A stretch of 64,000 nt of DNA from Micromonospora peucetia (GCF_900091625.1 NZ_FMIC01000002.1:992001-1056000), one strand, 5' to 3'; positions 9,665-20,086 are shown, counted from the first letter of the stretch. The notes: generated from the sequence alone by a model not told the origin. Numbers and translations are program-made.

Positions 9665-10971
9665 CCTGGCGGGCGGCGCTCCTGCTGGCGGTCGGCGCGC
9701 TGACCCTGCCGGCCTGGCCGTCGCCGTTCGCCGGGCTGCTGGTGATGACCGGGGTGGTGCTGCTGCTGGTGCTGCTCGACCGGGCGCTGGCCGCGCCGCC
9801 GGGCGCACTCACGGCCGCCCGGGAGGGGGACCGCACGGTCCGGCTCGGCGGCACCGCCACCGTCGCGCTGCTGCTGCACAACCCCTCCGGCCGTACGCTG
9901 CGGGCCCGGGTCCGCGACGCCTGGGTGCCCTCCGCCGGCGCCCACCCCGACGTGCCCCCGTCTCAGCTGGTACGGGTCGAGCCGGGCGCGACGGTGGCGC
10001 TGCCCAGCCGGCTCACCCCGCTGCGGCGGGGCGACCGGCCGGCGGTGGCGCTGACCGTGCGCTCGTTCGGGCCGCTCGGGCTCGGGTTCCGGCAGCGTTC
10101 CGGCCGGCCGGCCACCCCGCCGTGGACGGTGCGTGTGCTGCCCCGCTTCGACTCCCGCCGGCACCTGCCGGAGAAACTGTCCCGGCTGCGGGTCATCGAC
10201 GGGATCCAGGTCAGCCGCGGGCGGGGCCAGGGCACCGAGTTCGACACCCTGCGCGAGTACGTGGTCGGCGACGACGTGCGGTCGATCGACTGGCGGGCGA
10301 GCGCACGCCGGGCCGACGTGCTGGTGCGTACCTGGCGGCCGGAGCGGGACCGCCGGCTGGTGTGCGTGCTGGACACCGGTCGGACGTCGGCGGTGCGGGT
10401 CGGCGACGAACCCAGGCTGGACACGGCGATCGACGCCGCGTTGCTGCTCACCGCTCTCGCCGCCCGCGCCGGCGACCGGGTCGACCTGCTCGCCGCCGAC
10501 ACGACGGTCCGGGCCACGGTGACCGGCACCGGCGGGCCGGTCCTGCTCTCCCGGGTGGTGCACGCCCTCGCCCCGCTCCAGGCGACGCTGGCGGAGACGG
10601 ACTTCGACCTGATCGCCGGCGAACTGCTGCGCCGGCAGCGCCAGCGCAGCCTGGTGGTGCTCTTCACCGCGTTGGAGGCCGGTGCCCTCAGCGAGGGGCT
10701 GCTGCCGGTGCTCCCCCGGCTGGCCGCCCGGCACAAGGTGGTGATCGCGGCGACCCACGATCCGGTGCTGACCGCCCTCACCACCACCGTTCCGGAACGC
10801 CCGGGGGACGCCTACGCCGCGGCGGCGGCCTGGCGGGCCCTCGCCGAACGCGACCGGGTCCGCGCCGCCCTGGCCAGGCACGGCGTGACGGTGGTCGACG
10901 CCGAGGCAGGCCGCCTGGCCCCCGCCCTGGCCGACACCTACCTCCGCCTGAAGGCCCTCGGTCAGCTCTGA
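9661..10971 (+). CDS. DUF58 domain protein (VWA-like partner of MoxR)
   Basis: 436 residues. Two adjacent N-terminal membrane helices (about residues 5-42), a beta-rich segment, then the DUF58 signature GTEFDTLREYVVGDDVRSIDW (about residues 195-215) and a VWA-like region. DUF58 proteins accompany MoxR ATPases and are thought to be matured or remodelled by them; effects on cell wall and stress resistance are reported for such operons. Its 3' end overlaps the convergent SpoIIM-like gene by ten bases, so there is no room for a terminator between the two. Confidence 0.9.
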   Translation: MTWRAALLLAVGALTLPAWPSPFAGLLVMTGVVLLLVLLDRALAAPPGALTAAREGDRTVRLGGTATVALLLHNPSGRTLRARVRDAWVPSAGAHPDVPPSQLVRVEPGATVALPSRLTPLRRGDRPAVALTVRSFGPLGLGFRQRSGRPATPPWTVRVLPRFDSRRHLPEKLSRLRVIDGIQVSRGRGQGTEFDTLREYVVGDDVRSIDWRASARRADVLVRTWRPERDRRLVCVLDTGRTSAVRVGDEPRLDTAIDAALLLTALAARAGDRVDLLAADTTVRATVTGTGGPVLLSRVVHALAPLQATLAETDFDLIAGELLRRQRQRSLVVLFTALEAGALSEGLLPVLPRLAARHKVVIAATHDPVLTALTTTVPERPGDAYAAAAAWRALAERDRVRAALARHGVTVVDAEAGRLAPALADTYLRLKALGQL

Positions 10972-11924
10972 TCAGCTTCGGCGGCGACGGCGCGGCGACC
11001 CAGGATCAGCACGTAGGCCAGAAAGGCCAGCCAGGCGCTGGCGCCTGCCGCTATGCGGAGCGGCACCGGTACGGGGGCTGGGGTCACGAACGCCTCGATC
11101 ACGGCGGAGACCGCGAAGAGCCCCACCAGGCCGACGGCCACCAGGACGCCTTCGCGTCCTGCCTGAGCCACCGCCTGTCCCCGGGTCAGCTGCGTGGGCG
11201 GCGCGATCCACGCCCAACCGATGCGCAGGCCCACCCCGGCGGCCACGAAGACCCCGGTGAGTTCCAGCAGCCCGTGCGGGGTGATCAGACCGAAGAAGAC
11301 GTCCGCCCGGCCGTAGGCGACCATCACCCCGCCGACCACGCCGATGTTGAGCGCGTTCTGCCAGAGCAGGTAGAGCACCGGGACGATCAGCACCCCGGCG
11401 GCGAGGCACTGGGCGGCGAGCCAGGCGTTGTGCGTCCACAGATGGAAGGCGAACGTCGGCGCGGCGAACTCGGTGTAGTACCCGGCGAAGCCGGACTCGA
11501 CCAGGTCGGCAGCCGCGTCGTCGCCGATGAAGGCTCCCGCCGTCTCCGGGTGGCCCGCGACGAACCAGATCAGGAAGAGGCTGAGCAGGCTGAACCCGGT
11601 CGCCACCCCGCACCACCAGGGCCAGGCGCGGTAGACCGCGCCGGGGAAGCCCACCACGAAGAACTGCCCGAGGGCCGCCCACGACGGGCGCGGACGACCG
11701 GTGAGCCGGGCCCGGGCGCGCAGCACCAGTTGGGAGAGCTGGCTGACCAGCGCCGGGTCGGGTGAGCGGCTGCGCAGCACCGACAGCTGGGTGGTCGCCC
11801 GCTGGTAGAGGGCGACCAGCTCGTCGACCTCGGCGGCGGCGAGCCGACCGCGCCCGGAGAGCTCCTCCAGCCGTCGCCACTCCCCGCCGTGTTCCGCGAC
11901 GTACGCGTCGAGATCCACCGTCAC
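10962..11924 (-). CDS. Stage II sporulation protein M (SpoIIM) family membrane protein
   Basis: 320 residues. A soluble N-terminal helical part (VDLDAYVAEHGGEWRRLEELSGRG), then about five to six TM helices with the family motif QNALNIGVVGGVMVAYG and FFGLITPHGLLELTGVF. SpoIIM acts in engulfment in Bacillus; actinobacterial homologues of unknown function are usually paired with RDD-domain genes, as here, where the divergent RDD gene starts 33 bases away. GTG 11924 is chosen for the GGGGG upstream; the 33-base divergent gap must hold both promoters or leaderless starts. Confidence 0.85.
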   Translation of the reverse strand: MTVDLDAYVAEHGGEWRRLEELSGRGRLAAAEVDELVALYQRATTQLSVLRSRSPDPALVSQLSQLVLRARARLTGRPRPSWAALGQFFVVGFPGAVYRAWPWWCGVATGFSLLSLFLIWFVAGHPETAGAFIGDDAAADLVESGFAGYYTEFAAPTFAFHLWTHNAWLAAQCLAAGVLIVPVLYLLWQNALNIGVVGGVMVAYGRADVFFGLITPHGLLELTGVFVAAGVGLRIGWAWIAPPTQLTRGQAVAQAGREGVLVAVGLVGLFAVSAVIEAFVTPAPVPVPLRIAAGASAWLAFLAYVLILGRRAVAAEADQS

Positions 11925-11957
11925 CCCCGTCCGGCGATCATAGTGTTCACTGTCGGG

Positions 11958-12989
11958 GTGAGAGCACAACCGCGACCGCCGGCCCGACCCGCTCCGTGGG
12001 GTGACGCCGGGCTGGTCAGCGGGGAGGCCGTGGAGCTGGACGTCCGGGCCGCCCGGATCGGTTCCCGGGTGCTCGCGCTGCTGTTCGACGTCCTGGCCCA
12101 GGCGGCCCTCATGCTGACGCTGTCCATGAGCGTCGGCGTCGCGCTGCTCAACGTGCCGGACGGGCTGGTCGACGGTGCCCTGGCCGGCGGGCTCGCGACG
12201 GTGGGCCTGATCCTGGTGCTGGTCGGCTACCCGGTGCTGTGCGAGCGGTTCAACCACGGCCGCACGCTGGGCAAGATGGCGGTCGGGTTGCGCGTGGTCA
12301 GCGCCGACGGCGCTCCGGTGGCGGCGCGGCAGTCGCTGATCCGGGCGCTGGTCGGCGTGGCGGTGGAGTGGCCCGGCCTGGTGCTGCCGCTGTTGAGCTG
12401 GGTGGCCGGGGTGGGGGTGATGGTGACCGACCGGCGCGGGCGTCGGCTGGGCGACCTGGTGGCGGGCACGCTGGTCGTGCACACCCGGACGGCGACCGCC
12501 TGGCGGCCGGTCCCCACGGCGGTACCCGCGCTGGCCGGCTGGGCCGCCACGTTGGACCTCAGCCGGTTGGACGACGGGCTGGCGTTGGCCGCCCGGCAGT
12601 ACCTGGCCCGGGTGCACCAGCTGGCGGAGCCGGCGCGCGGGCGGCTGGGGCACGGGCTGTGGGCCGAGATCTCCGCGGTGATCACGCCGCCCGCTCCCCC
12701 GGGCATGCCCGAGTCGGTCTACCTGGCCGCGGTCCTCGGTGAGCGGCACCGGCGGGCGAGGTACCGGCTGGGGCACAGCCGGACGGCCGCCACGACGCTC
12801 TGGCCGGAGCTGCTGCCCGGTCCGCCCGCGCCGGCCGGCGCGCCACCCGGACCGATCCGGCCGGCGGCGCCCGAGCTTGCCCTGGTGGTCCGGCCCACCG
12901 TGCCGGCGCAGGCTGTTCCGGCCGTACGACCGGCGGTCGTCTCGTCGGCACGCGATGTCGGTACGCCGACGTCCGACGCCGGCAGCTGA
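11958..12989 (+). CDS. RDD family membrane protein
   Basis: 343 residues. RDD domain with EAVELDVRAARIGSRVLALL, FNHGRTLGKMAVGLRVV and TDRRGRRLGDLVAGTLVV, giving the Arg-Asp-Asp pattern and three to four TM helices in the first 160 residues. A soluble C-terminal half rich in Ala/Pro follows and is not part of the domain. Divergent to the SpoIIM-like gene, a common actinobacterial pairing; transport or channel roles have been proposed for other RDD proteins but nothing here decides it. GTG 11958 is preferred; GTG 11943 in frame is possible. Confidence 0.8.
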   Translation: MRAQPRPPARPAPWGDAGLVSGEAVELDVRAARIGSRVLALLFDVLAQAALMLTLSMSVGVALLNVPDGLVDGALAGGLATVGLILVLVGYPVLCERFNHGRTLGKMAVGLRVVSADGAPVAARQSLIRALVGVAVEWPGLVLPLLSWVAGVGVMVTDRRGRRLGDLVAGTLVVHTRTATAWRPVPTAVPALAGWAATLDLSRLDDGLALAARQYLARVHQLAEPARGRLGHGLWAEISAVITPPAPPGMPESVYLAAVLGERHRRARYRLGHSRTAATTLWPELLPGPPAPAGAPPGPIRPAAPELALVVRPTVPAQAVPAVRPAVVSSARDVGTPTSDAGS

Positions 12990-13067
12990 GCGGGCCGTCC
13001 GATCCGGTCGGGCAGGCGTGCCGGGGGCCGGCTGTGGCAGGATCCGGCTCGTCCCCACAGAGACAGG

Positions 13068-13520
13068 ATGACCGTGGCCGACGATCTGTTCACCCCCACG
13101 ATCTCGCCGGCGGCGTACGAGGCCCGACGCCCGCCGTGGCGGCCCCAGTCGCTGATCTTCCCCGCCGTGTTCGGCGGTCCGACCGCCGTCACCGTGTTGG
13201 CCCTGGTCAACGGGCGCCGGCTCGGGGCGTCCCGCCTGGCACACCTGGCGGTGCTCGGCGCCGGGCTGGCCGGGCTGGTCGCCCGGCTGACGGTCACGCT
13301 CGCGATCTACGACGACGGGGCCGGCCGCCCCGGCCGGCTGGTCGGGGCGCTGGCCGGCGGGCTGGTCTGGCTCGTCGCCGCCGCCACGCAGAAGCGACTG
13401 TTCCGGGCGTACGAGCTGCGCGGCGGCCGGCCGGCGTCGCTGTGGTTGCCCGGTCTCGGCGCGGTGCTCCTGCTCGGCTTCACCGAGGCCGTGCTGGTCT
13501 CCCTGGTGGCCGCCGCGTGA
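13068..13520 (+). CDS. Small four-helix membrane protein, unknown function
   Basis: 150 residues, mostly hydrophobic: TM segments near residues 30-48, 58-75, 90-105 and 128-147. No family recognised. The stop overlaps the GTG of the TPR gene (GTGA), so it heads a three-gene coupled operon with the TPR protein and a 52-residue membrane peptide. ATG 13068 is used; GTG 13074 with AGGA five bases upstream is equally possible. Confidence 0.6.
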   Translation: MTVADDLFTPTISPAAYEARRPPWRPQSLIFPAVFGGPTAVTVLALVNGRRLGASRLAHLAVLGAGLAGLVARLTVTLAIYDDGAGRPGRLVGALAGGLVWLVAAATQKRLFRAYELRGGRPASLWLPGLGAVLLLGFTEAVLVSLVAAA

Positions 13521-14389
13521 CCGCCCCGGAGGCGCAGCTCGTCCGGGTGGCTCAGCTGCTGGAGTTGAACCGCCCGGAGCAGGCCGTTGCGGAGCTCGAC
13601 CGGCTGCCCGCCCCGCTCGCCACCGGCCTGCTCGCGTTCCGGCTGCGGGCGGGCGCGCTGACCGTGCTCGACCGTTGGGACGACGTGTCCGCCGTGGCCC
13701 GGCAAGGGCTGGCCGAGCACGGCCCGGACGCCGAGCTGCTCGGTCGGCTCGGCCTCGCGTTGCGGCACCGCCGCGAGCACTCCCTCGCCGAGCGGGCGCT
13801 GCTCGACGCGCTCGCCATCGAGCCGGAGAACCCTTGGCTGCTCTGCCAGTACGCCGACCTCTGTTCCGCCGTGGGCCAGACCGACAAGGCGGAACGCCTG
13901 GTGGCCCGCGCGGCGGCGATCGTTCCGGACGCGCCGGCCGTCTTCGCCTCCCGGTTCCAGCTCGCGTACGCCCGGGGTGACGACCGGGCGGGCGAGCGGG
14001 TCGCCCGGGAGTTCCTGGGGGCATGGCCGGGCAACCCGGCGGCGCTCGCGCTGTACGGCGTCGCCGCTGCCCAGCGCGGCCGGGTGGGCACCGCGCATCG
14101 CGCCTTCGGGCAGGCGGTGGCGCACGACCCGACCGACGCCGACTACGCCGACGCCGCCTGGGAGACCCGGGTGTACGCCCATCCACTTCTGGTGCCGTTG
14201 CGCCCGCTCCACCGGCTGGGGATCTTCCGCACCTGGCTGCTCGCGGTCGGCGTGATCGTGCTGCTCACGGCCACCGGCCTGGACGTGCTCGGCGGCTTGT
14301 TCGCCCTGGCCTGGATGCTCTTCTGCGTCTGGTCGTGGATCGCTCCACCGCTGGTCCGCCGGATGGTGCTCGGCCGGTGGCGGTCGTGA
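13517..14389 (+). CDS. TPR-repeat membrane protein
   Basis: 290 residues. Helical repeats with the TPR spacing over about residues 1-210 (for example AELLGRLGLALRHRREHSLA and ALYGVAAAQRGRVGTAHRAF), then two C-terminal TM helices (about 235-275). Presumably a scaffold on the cytosolic face of the membrane; partners unknown. GTG start overlaps the previous stop, and its own stop overlaps the next GTG. Confidence 0.7.
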   Translation: MTAPEAQLVRVAQLLELNRPEQAVAELDRLPAPLATGLLAFRLRAGALTVLDRWDDVSAVARQGLAEHGPDAELLGRLGLALRHRREHSLAERALLDALAIEPENPWLLCQYADLCSAVGQTDKAERLVARAAAIVPDAPAVFASRFQLAYARGDDRAGERVAREFLGAWPGNPAALALYGVAAAQRGRVGTAHRAFGQAVAHDPTDADYADAAWETRVYAHPLLVPLRPLHRLGIFRTWLLAVGVIVLLTATGLDVLGGLFALAWMLFCVWSWIAPPLVRRMVLGRWRS

Positions 14390-14544
14390 GGGCGTTCGGG
14401 CCCTGGCTGGCCGTCCTCGCCGTGGTGCTGCTGCTCGACGCGCTGCGCCTGCGCGTGCTGGCCGCCGTGGTCTCGGTGGCCTGGCTGGTCTGGTGCGTGT
14501 GGAGCTGGGTCCGCCCCGCCCGCCGCCGCTCCCCCCGGGACTGA
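14386..14544 (+). CDS. 52-residue membrane peptide
   Basis: Short gene read directly from the sequence: GTG 14386 overlaps the TPR gene stop (GTGA) and the frame closes with TGA at 14544. The product is one or two hydrophobic helices (FGPWLAVLAVVLLLDALRLR and VLAAVVSVAWLVWCVWSWV) ending in a basic tail PARRRSPRD. Its second half resembles the C-terminal membrane part of the preceding TPR protein (FCVWSWIAPPLVRR), so it could be a duplicated or split-off tail. No known family. Confidence 0.5.
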   Translation: MRAFGPWLAVLAVVLLLDALRLRVLAAVVSVAWLVWCVWSWVRPARRRSPRD

Positions 14545-14619
14545 CCGCACGGCGACGCCCACCCCTCGGACACGCCGACCGGGCCGCCCCACGCCGACGG
14601 GCGCCCGCCCCCGGAAACG

Positions 14620-14663
14620 CCGACCGGGCCGGCCGCTTGCGGGGAAGCGGTCGGCCCGGTCGG
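14620..14663. terminator. Hairpin terminator between the TPR operon and ahcY
   Basis: 19-base arms (14620-14638 and 14645-14663), starting CCGACCGGGCC, pairing completely apart from one G-T, around a six-base loop. It lies 76 bases after the 52-residue gene and 12 bases before the ahcY stop on the other strand. No T-run follows, which is usual in high-G+C actinomycetes. It would serve both converging transcripts. Confidence 0.75.
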
Positions 14664-14674
14664 TGTGGTCGGTG

Positions 14675-16174
<1,500 letters not shown>

Positions 16175-16282
16175 GAAGTCTCCTGTCGGACGATGTGCTG
16201 CGCGGCCATTCACTTTACGCTCGTGAGCCGCCGCAGCGAGGACCGGCCGGGTGAAGAGAGCACGAAGACATCAACGGGCAGC

Positions 16283-16338
16283 ACACGGGGCGGCCGGTCG
16301 TGGACGGAAATCCCGTCCACCAGCCGCCCGCCCCGTGT
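16283..16338 (-). promoter_or_regulatory. Long hairpin in the ahcY leader
   Basis: Outer arms ACACGGGGCGG (16283-16293) and CCGCCCCGTGT (16328-16338) pair perfectly; inside an asymmetric bulge, GTGGACGG and CCGTCCAC form a second perfect stem closing a short loop. It lies about 110 to 165 bases upstream of the ahcY start, so it would fold in the mRNA leader if transcription begins upstream. It does not show the conserved sequence of the SAH riboswitch as I know it. It may equally be a terminator for transcription from manA. Confidence 0.45.
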
Positions 16339-16462
16339 ATCCCCCCGGTTTGGTTCCCCGCGCGCTCTCGGACCGTCGTCGCGATAACGCTGCGTACCCA
16401 TAGAGTCACACTGGGCTAGCTCCAAGTCAAGCTATTCCGGGAAAGTCGGACTTGCGCGCCGG

Positions 16463-17626
16463 TCAGCGCAGGCCGCAGCTCGCAACGTACGCCTCGCCCG
16501 TGCCGGCCACCCGCAACGGCCCGGCGGCGGCGCTCCCGACGGCGGCCCGCCCCGGCCCCAGCGTCACCGCGCCGGCCCCGTCGTCGACCGAGACCTCACC
16601 GCATCGACCCAGCACCACCCGGGGGCCGGGCACCGGAACCGTCACCTCCGGCCGCGCCGCGCCCACCGTGACCCGGTGCAGCGCGAAGTCCTCCACCGGC
16701 ACCGGCCAGGTGACCACGCCCGGGGCCACCTCCAGCGGCGGCACCACCGGGTCGCGGAGCACCTCGAAGCGCAGCACCCGCAGCAACTCCTCGACGTCCA
16801 CCCGCTTCGGCGTCAACCCGCCGCGCAGCACGTTGTCGCTGGCCGCCATGATCTCCACGCCGGTGCCGCGCAGGTAGGCGTGCAGGTTGCCGGCCGGCAT
16901 CCAGATCGCCTCCCCGGGCGCCAGCCGCACCCGGTTGAGCAGCATCGCCACCAGCACCCCCGGGTCACCCGGGTAGGCGGCGGCCAGATCCCGGGCCAGG
17001 TCTCCGTCCGGCCCCGCGACCGGCGCCGACGCCACGGCCGCCACCAGCGCGTCGCGCCCGTCGGCGGGCCAGGTCAGCAGCAGCCGTACGGCGTCGCGCA
17101 GCCCCGCCGGCCCGCCCCGCAGCGCCGCCAGCACCGGCTCCAGCGCGGGTACGCCGAAGCCGCCCAGCGCCGCCGCCGAGGCGGACGGGTCCCGGAACCC
17201 GCAGAGTGCCTCCATCGGCGAGAGCGCGACCAGCAGTTCGGGCTTGTGGTGCGGGTCGACGTAGTTGCGCTGCCCGTCGGGGCGGTCGGCGTCGGCGGCG
17301 TGCCCGGCGCGGGCCTGCTCGGCGTCCGGGTGTGCCTGGAGGCTCAGCGGGGCGTCCGCGGCGAGCACCTTGAGCAGGAACGGCAGCCGGGTGCCGAACC
17401 GGCCGACCAGCCGCTCGCCGAGCCAGTGGTCCGGCTCGGCGAGCAGCAGGTCGGTCAGGCTGACCCGGTCACCGTCACGATCTACCAGGGCCGAGCCGCC
17501 CGGGTGGGCGCCCAGCCACAGTTCGGCCTCCGGGCCGTCGCTCGGCACCGGCCGCCCCTGCAACTCGGCGATGGCCGAGCGGGACCCCCAGGCGTAGTCC
17601 CGGATCGGTCCATGCAGCAGTTCCAC
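16463..17626 (-). CDS. manA: Mannose-6-phosphate isomerase, class I
   Basis: 387 residues. Interconverts fructose-6-P and mannose-6-P for GDP-mannose and mannosylated lipid supply. Seen: MELLHGPIRDYAWGSRSAI, the metal-site motif LQAHPDAEQA, HKPELLVALSP, WMPAGNLHAYLRGTGVEIMA and GLTPKRVDVEELLRVL. GTG 17626 is three bases after the stop of the cation-efflux gene. It belongs to the manA - SIS isomerase - manB cluster found at Rv3255c-Rv3257c, here with an efflux gene added between. Confidence 0.93.
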   Translation of the reverse strand: MELLHGPIRDYAWGSRSAIAELQGRPVPSDGPEAELWLGAHPGGSALVDRDGDRVSLTDLLLAEPDHWLGERLVGRFGTRLPFLLKVLAADAPLSLQAHPDAEQARAGHAADADRPDGQRNYVDPHHKPELLVALSPMEALCGFRDPSASAAALGGFGVPALEPVLAALRGGPAGLRDAVRLLLTWPADGRDALVAAVASAPVAGPDGDLARDLAAAYPGDPGVLVAMLLNRVRLAPGEAIWMPAGNLHAYLRGTGVEIMAASDNVLRGGLTPKRVDVEELLRVLRFEVLRDPVVPPLEVAPGVVTWPVPVEDFALHRVTVGAARPEVTVPVPGPRVVLGRCGEVSVDDGAGAVTLGPGRAAVGSAAAGPLRVAGTGEAYVASCGLR

Positions 17627-17629
17627 CGG

Positions 17630-18631
17630 TCAGCTCCCGGGCCGCCCGACGGCCTTACCCGGCTCGGCTCCCGGCCCGGCGGTCTGCGCCGCGCTCCCGG
17701 CCCCGACCCGCTCGGCGGTGACGCTGTAGATGTCCGGCTCCAGGTAGATCACCCGCGCGGTCGGCACGGCGGCGCGGATCCGGGCCTCGACGGCGTTGAT
17801 GCCCCGGGCCAGGTCCTCGGCGCTCTCGCAGGCCGGCACGCCGACCTTCGCGGCCACCATCAGCTCCTCGGGGCCGAGGTAGAGCGTCTTCATGTGGATG
17901 ATCCGCTCGAACTCGGGGCCGTCGGCGACCGCCTTCTCGATCGCGGCGACCTCGTGCGACTCGGCACCCTCACCCAGCAGCAGGCTCTTGGTCTCGATGG
18001 CGAGGATGATCGCGATGGCGACCAGCAGCACACCGATCATCGCGGTGCCGAGCGCGTCCCACCGGCCGTTGCCGGTGATCAGCGTCATGCCGACGCCGAA
18101 GAGCGCGAAGACCAGACCGACCAGCGCGCCCAGGTCCTCCAGCAGCACCACCGGCAGCTCGGGCGCCTTGGCCCGCCGGACGAACTTCACCCAGGACTGG
18201 TTGCCCCGGATCAGGTTGGACTCCTTGATGGCGGTGCGGAAGGAGAAGACCTCCATGATGATCGCCGACACCAGCACGACGACCGGCACCCAGTGCCACG
18301 AGGTGATTCCCTCCGTGTGCGACCACTTGTGGTACGCCTCGTAGAGGGCGAACAGGCCACCGACGCTGAACAGCACGATGGACACGATGAACGCGTAGAT
18401 GTAGCGCTCGCGCCCGTAGCCGAAGGGGTGCTGCGGGGTGGCCGCCCGCTTGGCCCGCCGGCCGCCGAGCAGCAGCAGCCCCTGGTTGCCGGCATCGGCG
18501 ACCGAGTGGATCGACTCGGCCAGCATCGACGACGACGCGGTCAGCAGGAACGCGACGAACTTGGTGACGGCGATGCCCGTGTTGGCCAGCAGGGCGGCGA
18601 CGATCGCCTTCGTACCACCGTTGGCGCTCAT
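17630..18631 (-). CDS. Cation diffusion facilitator family transporter
   Basis: 333 residues with about six TM helices. The first transport-site motif reads AESIHSVADAG (HxxxD); at the second site, where most zinc transporters have HxxxD, this protein has LLEDLGALVG. That substitution is typical of the ZNT9-like branch, whose substrate is less certain. The C-terminal cytosolic domain includes RIIHMKTLYLGPEELMV. A Gly/Ala-rich tail of about 30 residues follows. It separates manA from the SIS gene, unlike in mycobacteria. Confidence 0.85.
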   Translation of the reverse strand: MSANGGTKAIVAALLANTGIAVTKFVAFLLTASSSMLAESIHSVADAGNQGLLLLGGRRAKRAATPQHPFGYGRERYIYAFIVSIVLFSVGGLFALYEAYHKWSHTEGITSWHWVPVVVLVSAIIMEVFSFRTAIKESNLIRGNQSWVKFVRRAKAPELPVVLLEDLGALVGLVFALFGVGMTLITGNGRWDALGTAMIGVLLVAIAIILAIETKSLLLGEGAESHEVAAIEKAVADGPEFERIIHMKTLYLGPEELMVAAKVGVPACESAEDLARGINAVEARIRAAVPTARVIYLEPDIYSVTAERVGAGSAAQTAGPGAEPGKAVGRPGS

Positions 18632-18707
18632 GTCGTCGCTCCGTCGCGTCGCCCGGCACCACCGGGCACCGGCGCATCGCGCCGCTCGGCCCGTTCCCTG
18701 CTTTCGT

Positions 18708-19904
18708 TCACTGGTTTGCCAGCTCCTTCATCTCGGTGATGGCCGGCACGGCCATCGGGTCCAGTCCGTGTGCCAGGGCAAGGTAGACCGAGGCGAAGTC
18801 CGGCACGGCGACCAGCGAGGCGAGCCGCTCCAGCGCGGAGCCGCCCTCGGCGGTCACCACGTCGCAGCGCACGCCCCGACGCTCGGCGAGAGTCTGGACG
18901 GCGTCCGCACGACGCTCCTCGACGTCGAGCGGCTCGTCGGCGTCGTCCTCCGGGTTCAGCCCGCCGTCGCGCAGCAGCACCAACCGCAGCCGGGTGCCCG
19001 TCGGCGCCTCGTCGCCGGGGTCGGCGAAAATGTCCCGATCTCCCTCGGCCAGACCGCCGAAGACGCCGTCGAGCAGGCCGACCCGCCCGCGCCCCGCCTC
19101 ACCGAGAGCCCCGCTGACCACGGGGTAGCGGGCGTTGGCGGACAGGGTGTCACCGAAGCGGCGGGCCGCTACGGTGGCCAGCGGCGACGAGCCCCAGACG
19201 ATCGGCACCGAGCCGGCCAGGCCCAGCGCCAGCGATTTCGCCGGGTTGACGAAGGACTCGGCCGTCGAGCGGCAGCGGTCGGCGTCCGCGTCCAGCCGGG
19301 CCGCGGTCTCCGCCAGGTCTGCCTCGTTGACCTTCACGAGGCCGAGCGTACGGGCGGCGAGCAGGACCGGCACGGTGAGCGCCCAGAGGCTGGCCCGGGC
19401 CGGGGCGCGCCGGGGCACCGGAATGAACGGCGCCCGGGCCCGCTCGGCCACCGACTGCAACTGCGAGTCGGGTGCGCCGACGGCGACCAACCGGGCACCC
19501 CGACGGTGTGCGGCCTCGGCGGCGCCCAGCGCCTCGGGGCTGCGACCGGAGGCGCTGACGGCGATGACCACATCGGCGGCACCCACCCAGCCGGGCACGC
19601 CGGCGCTGCGGTGTGGGATGACCGGCACCGGGCAGCGCGGCCCGGCGACGGTGGCCAGCACGTCGCCCGTACGCCCGGCGGTGCCGATGCCGGCGATGAC
19701 GACCGCCCGGGGCCGCCCCTCGTCGGCGAGCACCTGGAGGTTGGCCTCGGCGGCCAGGGCGGCCGACTCGCGGACCTGCGCCCCGGCCGAGGCGGTGTGC
19801 CGCAGCATGCCGCCCGGGTCGTGCTCGGCGAGCCCGGCCGGGTTGTCGAGCAGTGCCTCGTCGGGATCCCGACGGCCGCTGACTCCGGCCGCACCGTCGA
19901 TCAT
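18708..19904 (-). CDS. SIS-domain sugar phosphate isomerase-like protein (Rv3256c type)
   Basis: 398 residues. N-terminal SIS domain with VVIAGIGTAGRTGDVLA and the phosphosugar loop VVIAVSASGRSPEALGA, second SIS half with VPIVWGSSPLATVAARRFGD, and a C-terminal PGI-like end. Related to bifunctional phosphoglucose/phosphomannose isomerases, but the activity of the actinobacterial branch is not established. ATG 19904 overlaps the Trm112-like stop (ATGA). Position between manA and manB points to mannose-phosphate metabolism. Confidence 0.8.
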   Translation of the reverse strand: MIDGAAGVSGRRDPDEALLDNPAGLAEHDPGGMLRHTASAGAQVRESAALAAEANLQVLADEGRPRAVVIAGIGTAGRTGDVLATVAGPRCPVPVIPHRSAGVPGWVGAADVVIAVSASGRSPEALGAAEAAHRRGARLVAVGAPDSQLQSVAERARAPFIPVPRRAPARASLWALTVPVLLAARTLGLVKVNEADLAETAARLDADADRCRSTAESFVNPAKSLALGLAGSVPIVWGSSPLATVAARRFGDTLSANARYPVVSGALGEAGRGRVGLLDGVFGGLAEGDRDIFADPGDEAPTGTRLRLVLLRDGGLNPEDDADEPLDVEERRADAVQTLAERRGVRCDVVTAEGGSALERLASLVAVPDFASVYLALAHGLDPMAVPAITEMKELANQ

Positions 19905-20086
19905 GACTGCTCCGCGGGGCCGCCGCGCGCCTCGTCCAGCAGCAGCACCGGCACGTCGTCGCGAACCTCGAAGATCCGGCCGCACTCTGTGCAGGTCAGG
20001 GTCTGCGCCTGCGCGTCGTAGTCGAGCGGGGCATGATGCGTGTCCGGACAGGCGATGATTTCCAGCAACTGCGGGTCCAGGGCCAC
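19901..20086 (-). CDS. Trm112-family small zinc-binding-type protein
   Basis: 61 residues: DPQLLEIIACPDTHHAPLDY, then LTCTECGRIFEVRDDVPVLL. The Trm112 pattern of a first metal knuckle (here Cys-Pro-Asp-Thr-His-His rather than CPxC) followed by CxxC. Trm112 proteins activate methyltransferases in eukaryotes; bacterial members have no settled role and usually sit in manB or lipid-A-type operons. GTG 20086 follows GAAGGAG. Confidence 0.85.
   Translation of the reverse strand: MALDPQLLEIIACPDTHHAPLDYDAQAQTLTCTECGRIFEVRDDVPVLLLDEARGGPAEQS

Noticed and set aside
16210..16425. Short open frames upstream of ahcY (about 70 residues) as a leader peptide
   Set aside because: No ribosome-binding site, no regulatory codon run and no family; the hairpin explains the sequence better.
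16175..16440. SAH or SAM riboswitch before ahcY
   Set aside because: A hairpin is present, but the conserved unpaired sequences of the riboswitch classes I know were not found. Kept only as a structured leader.
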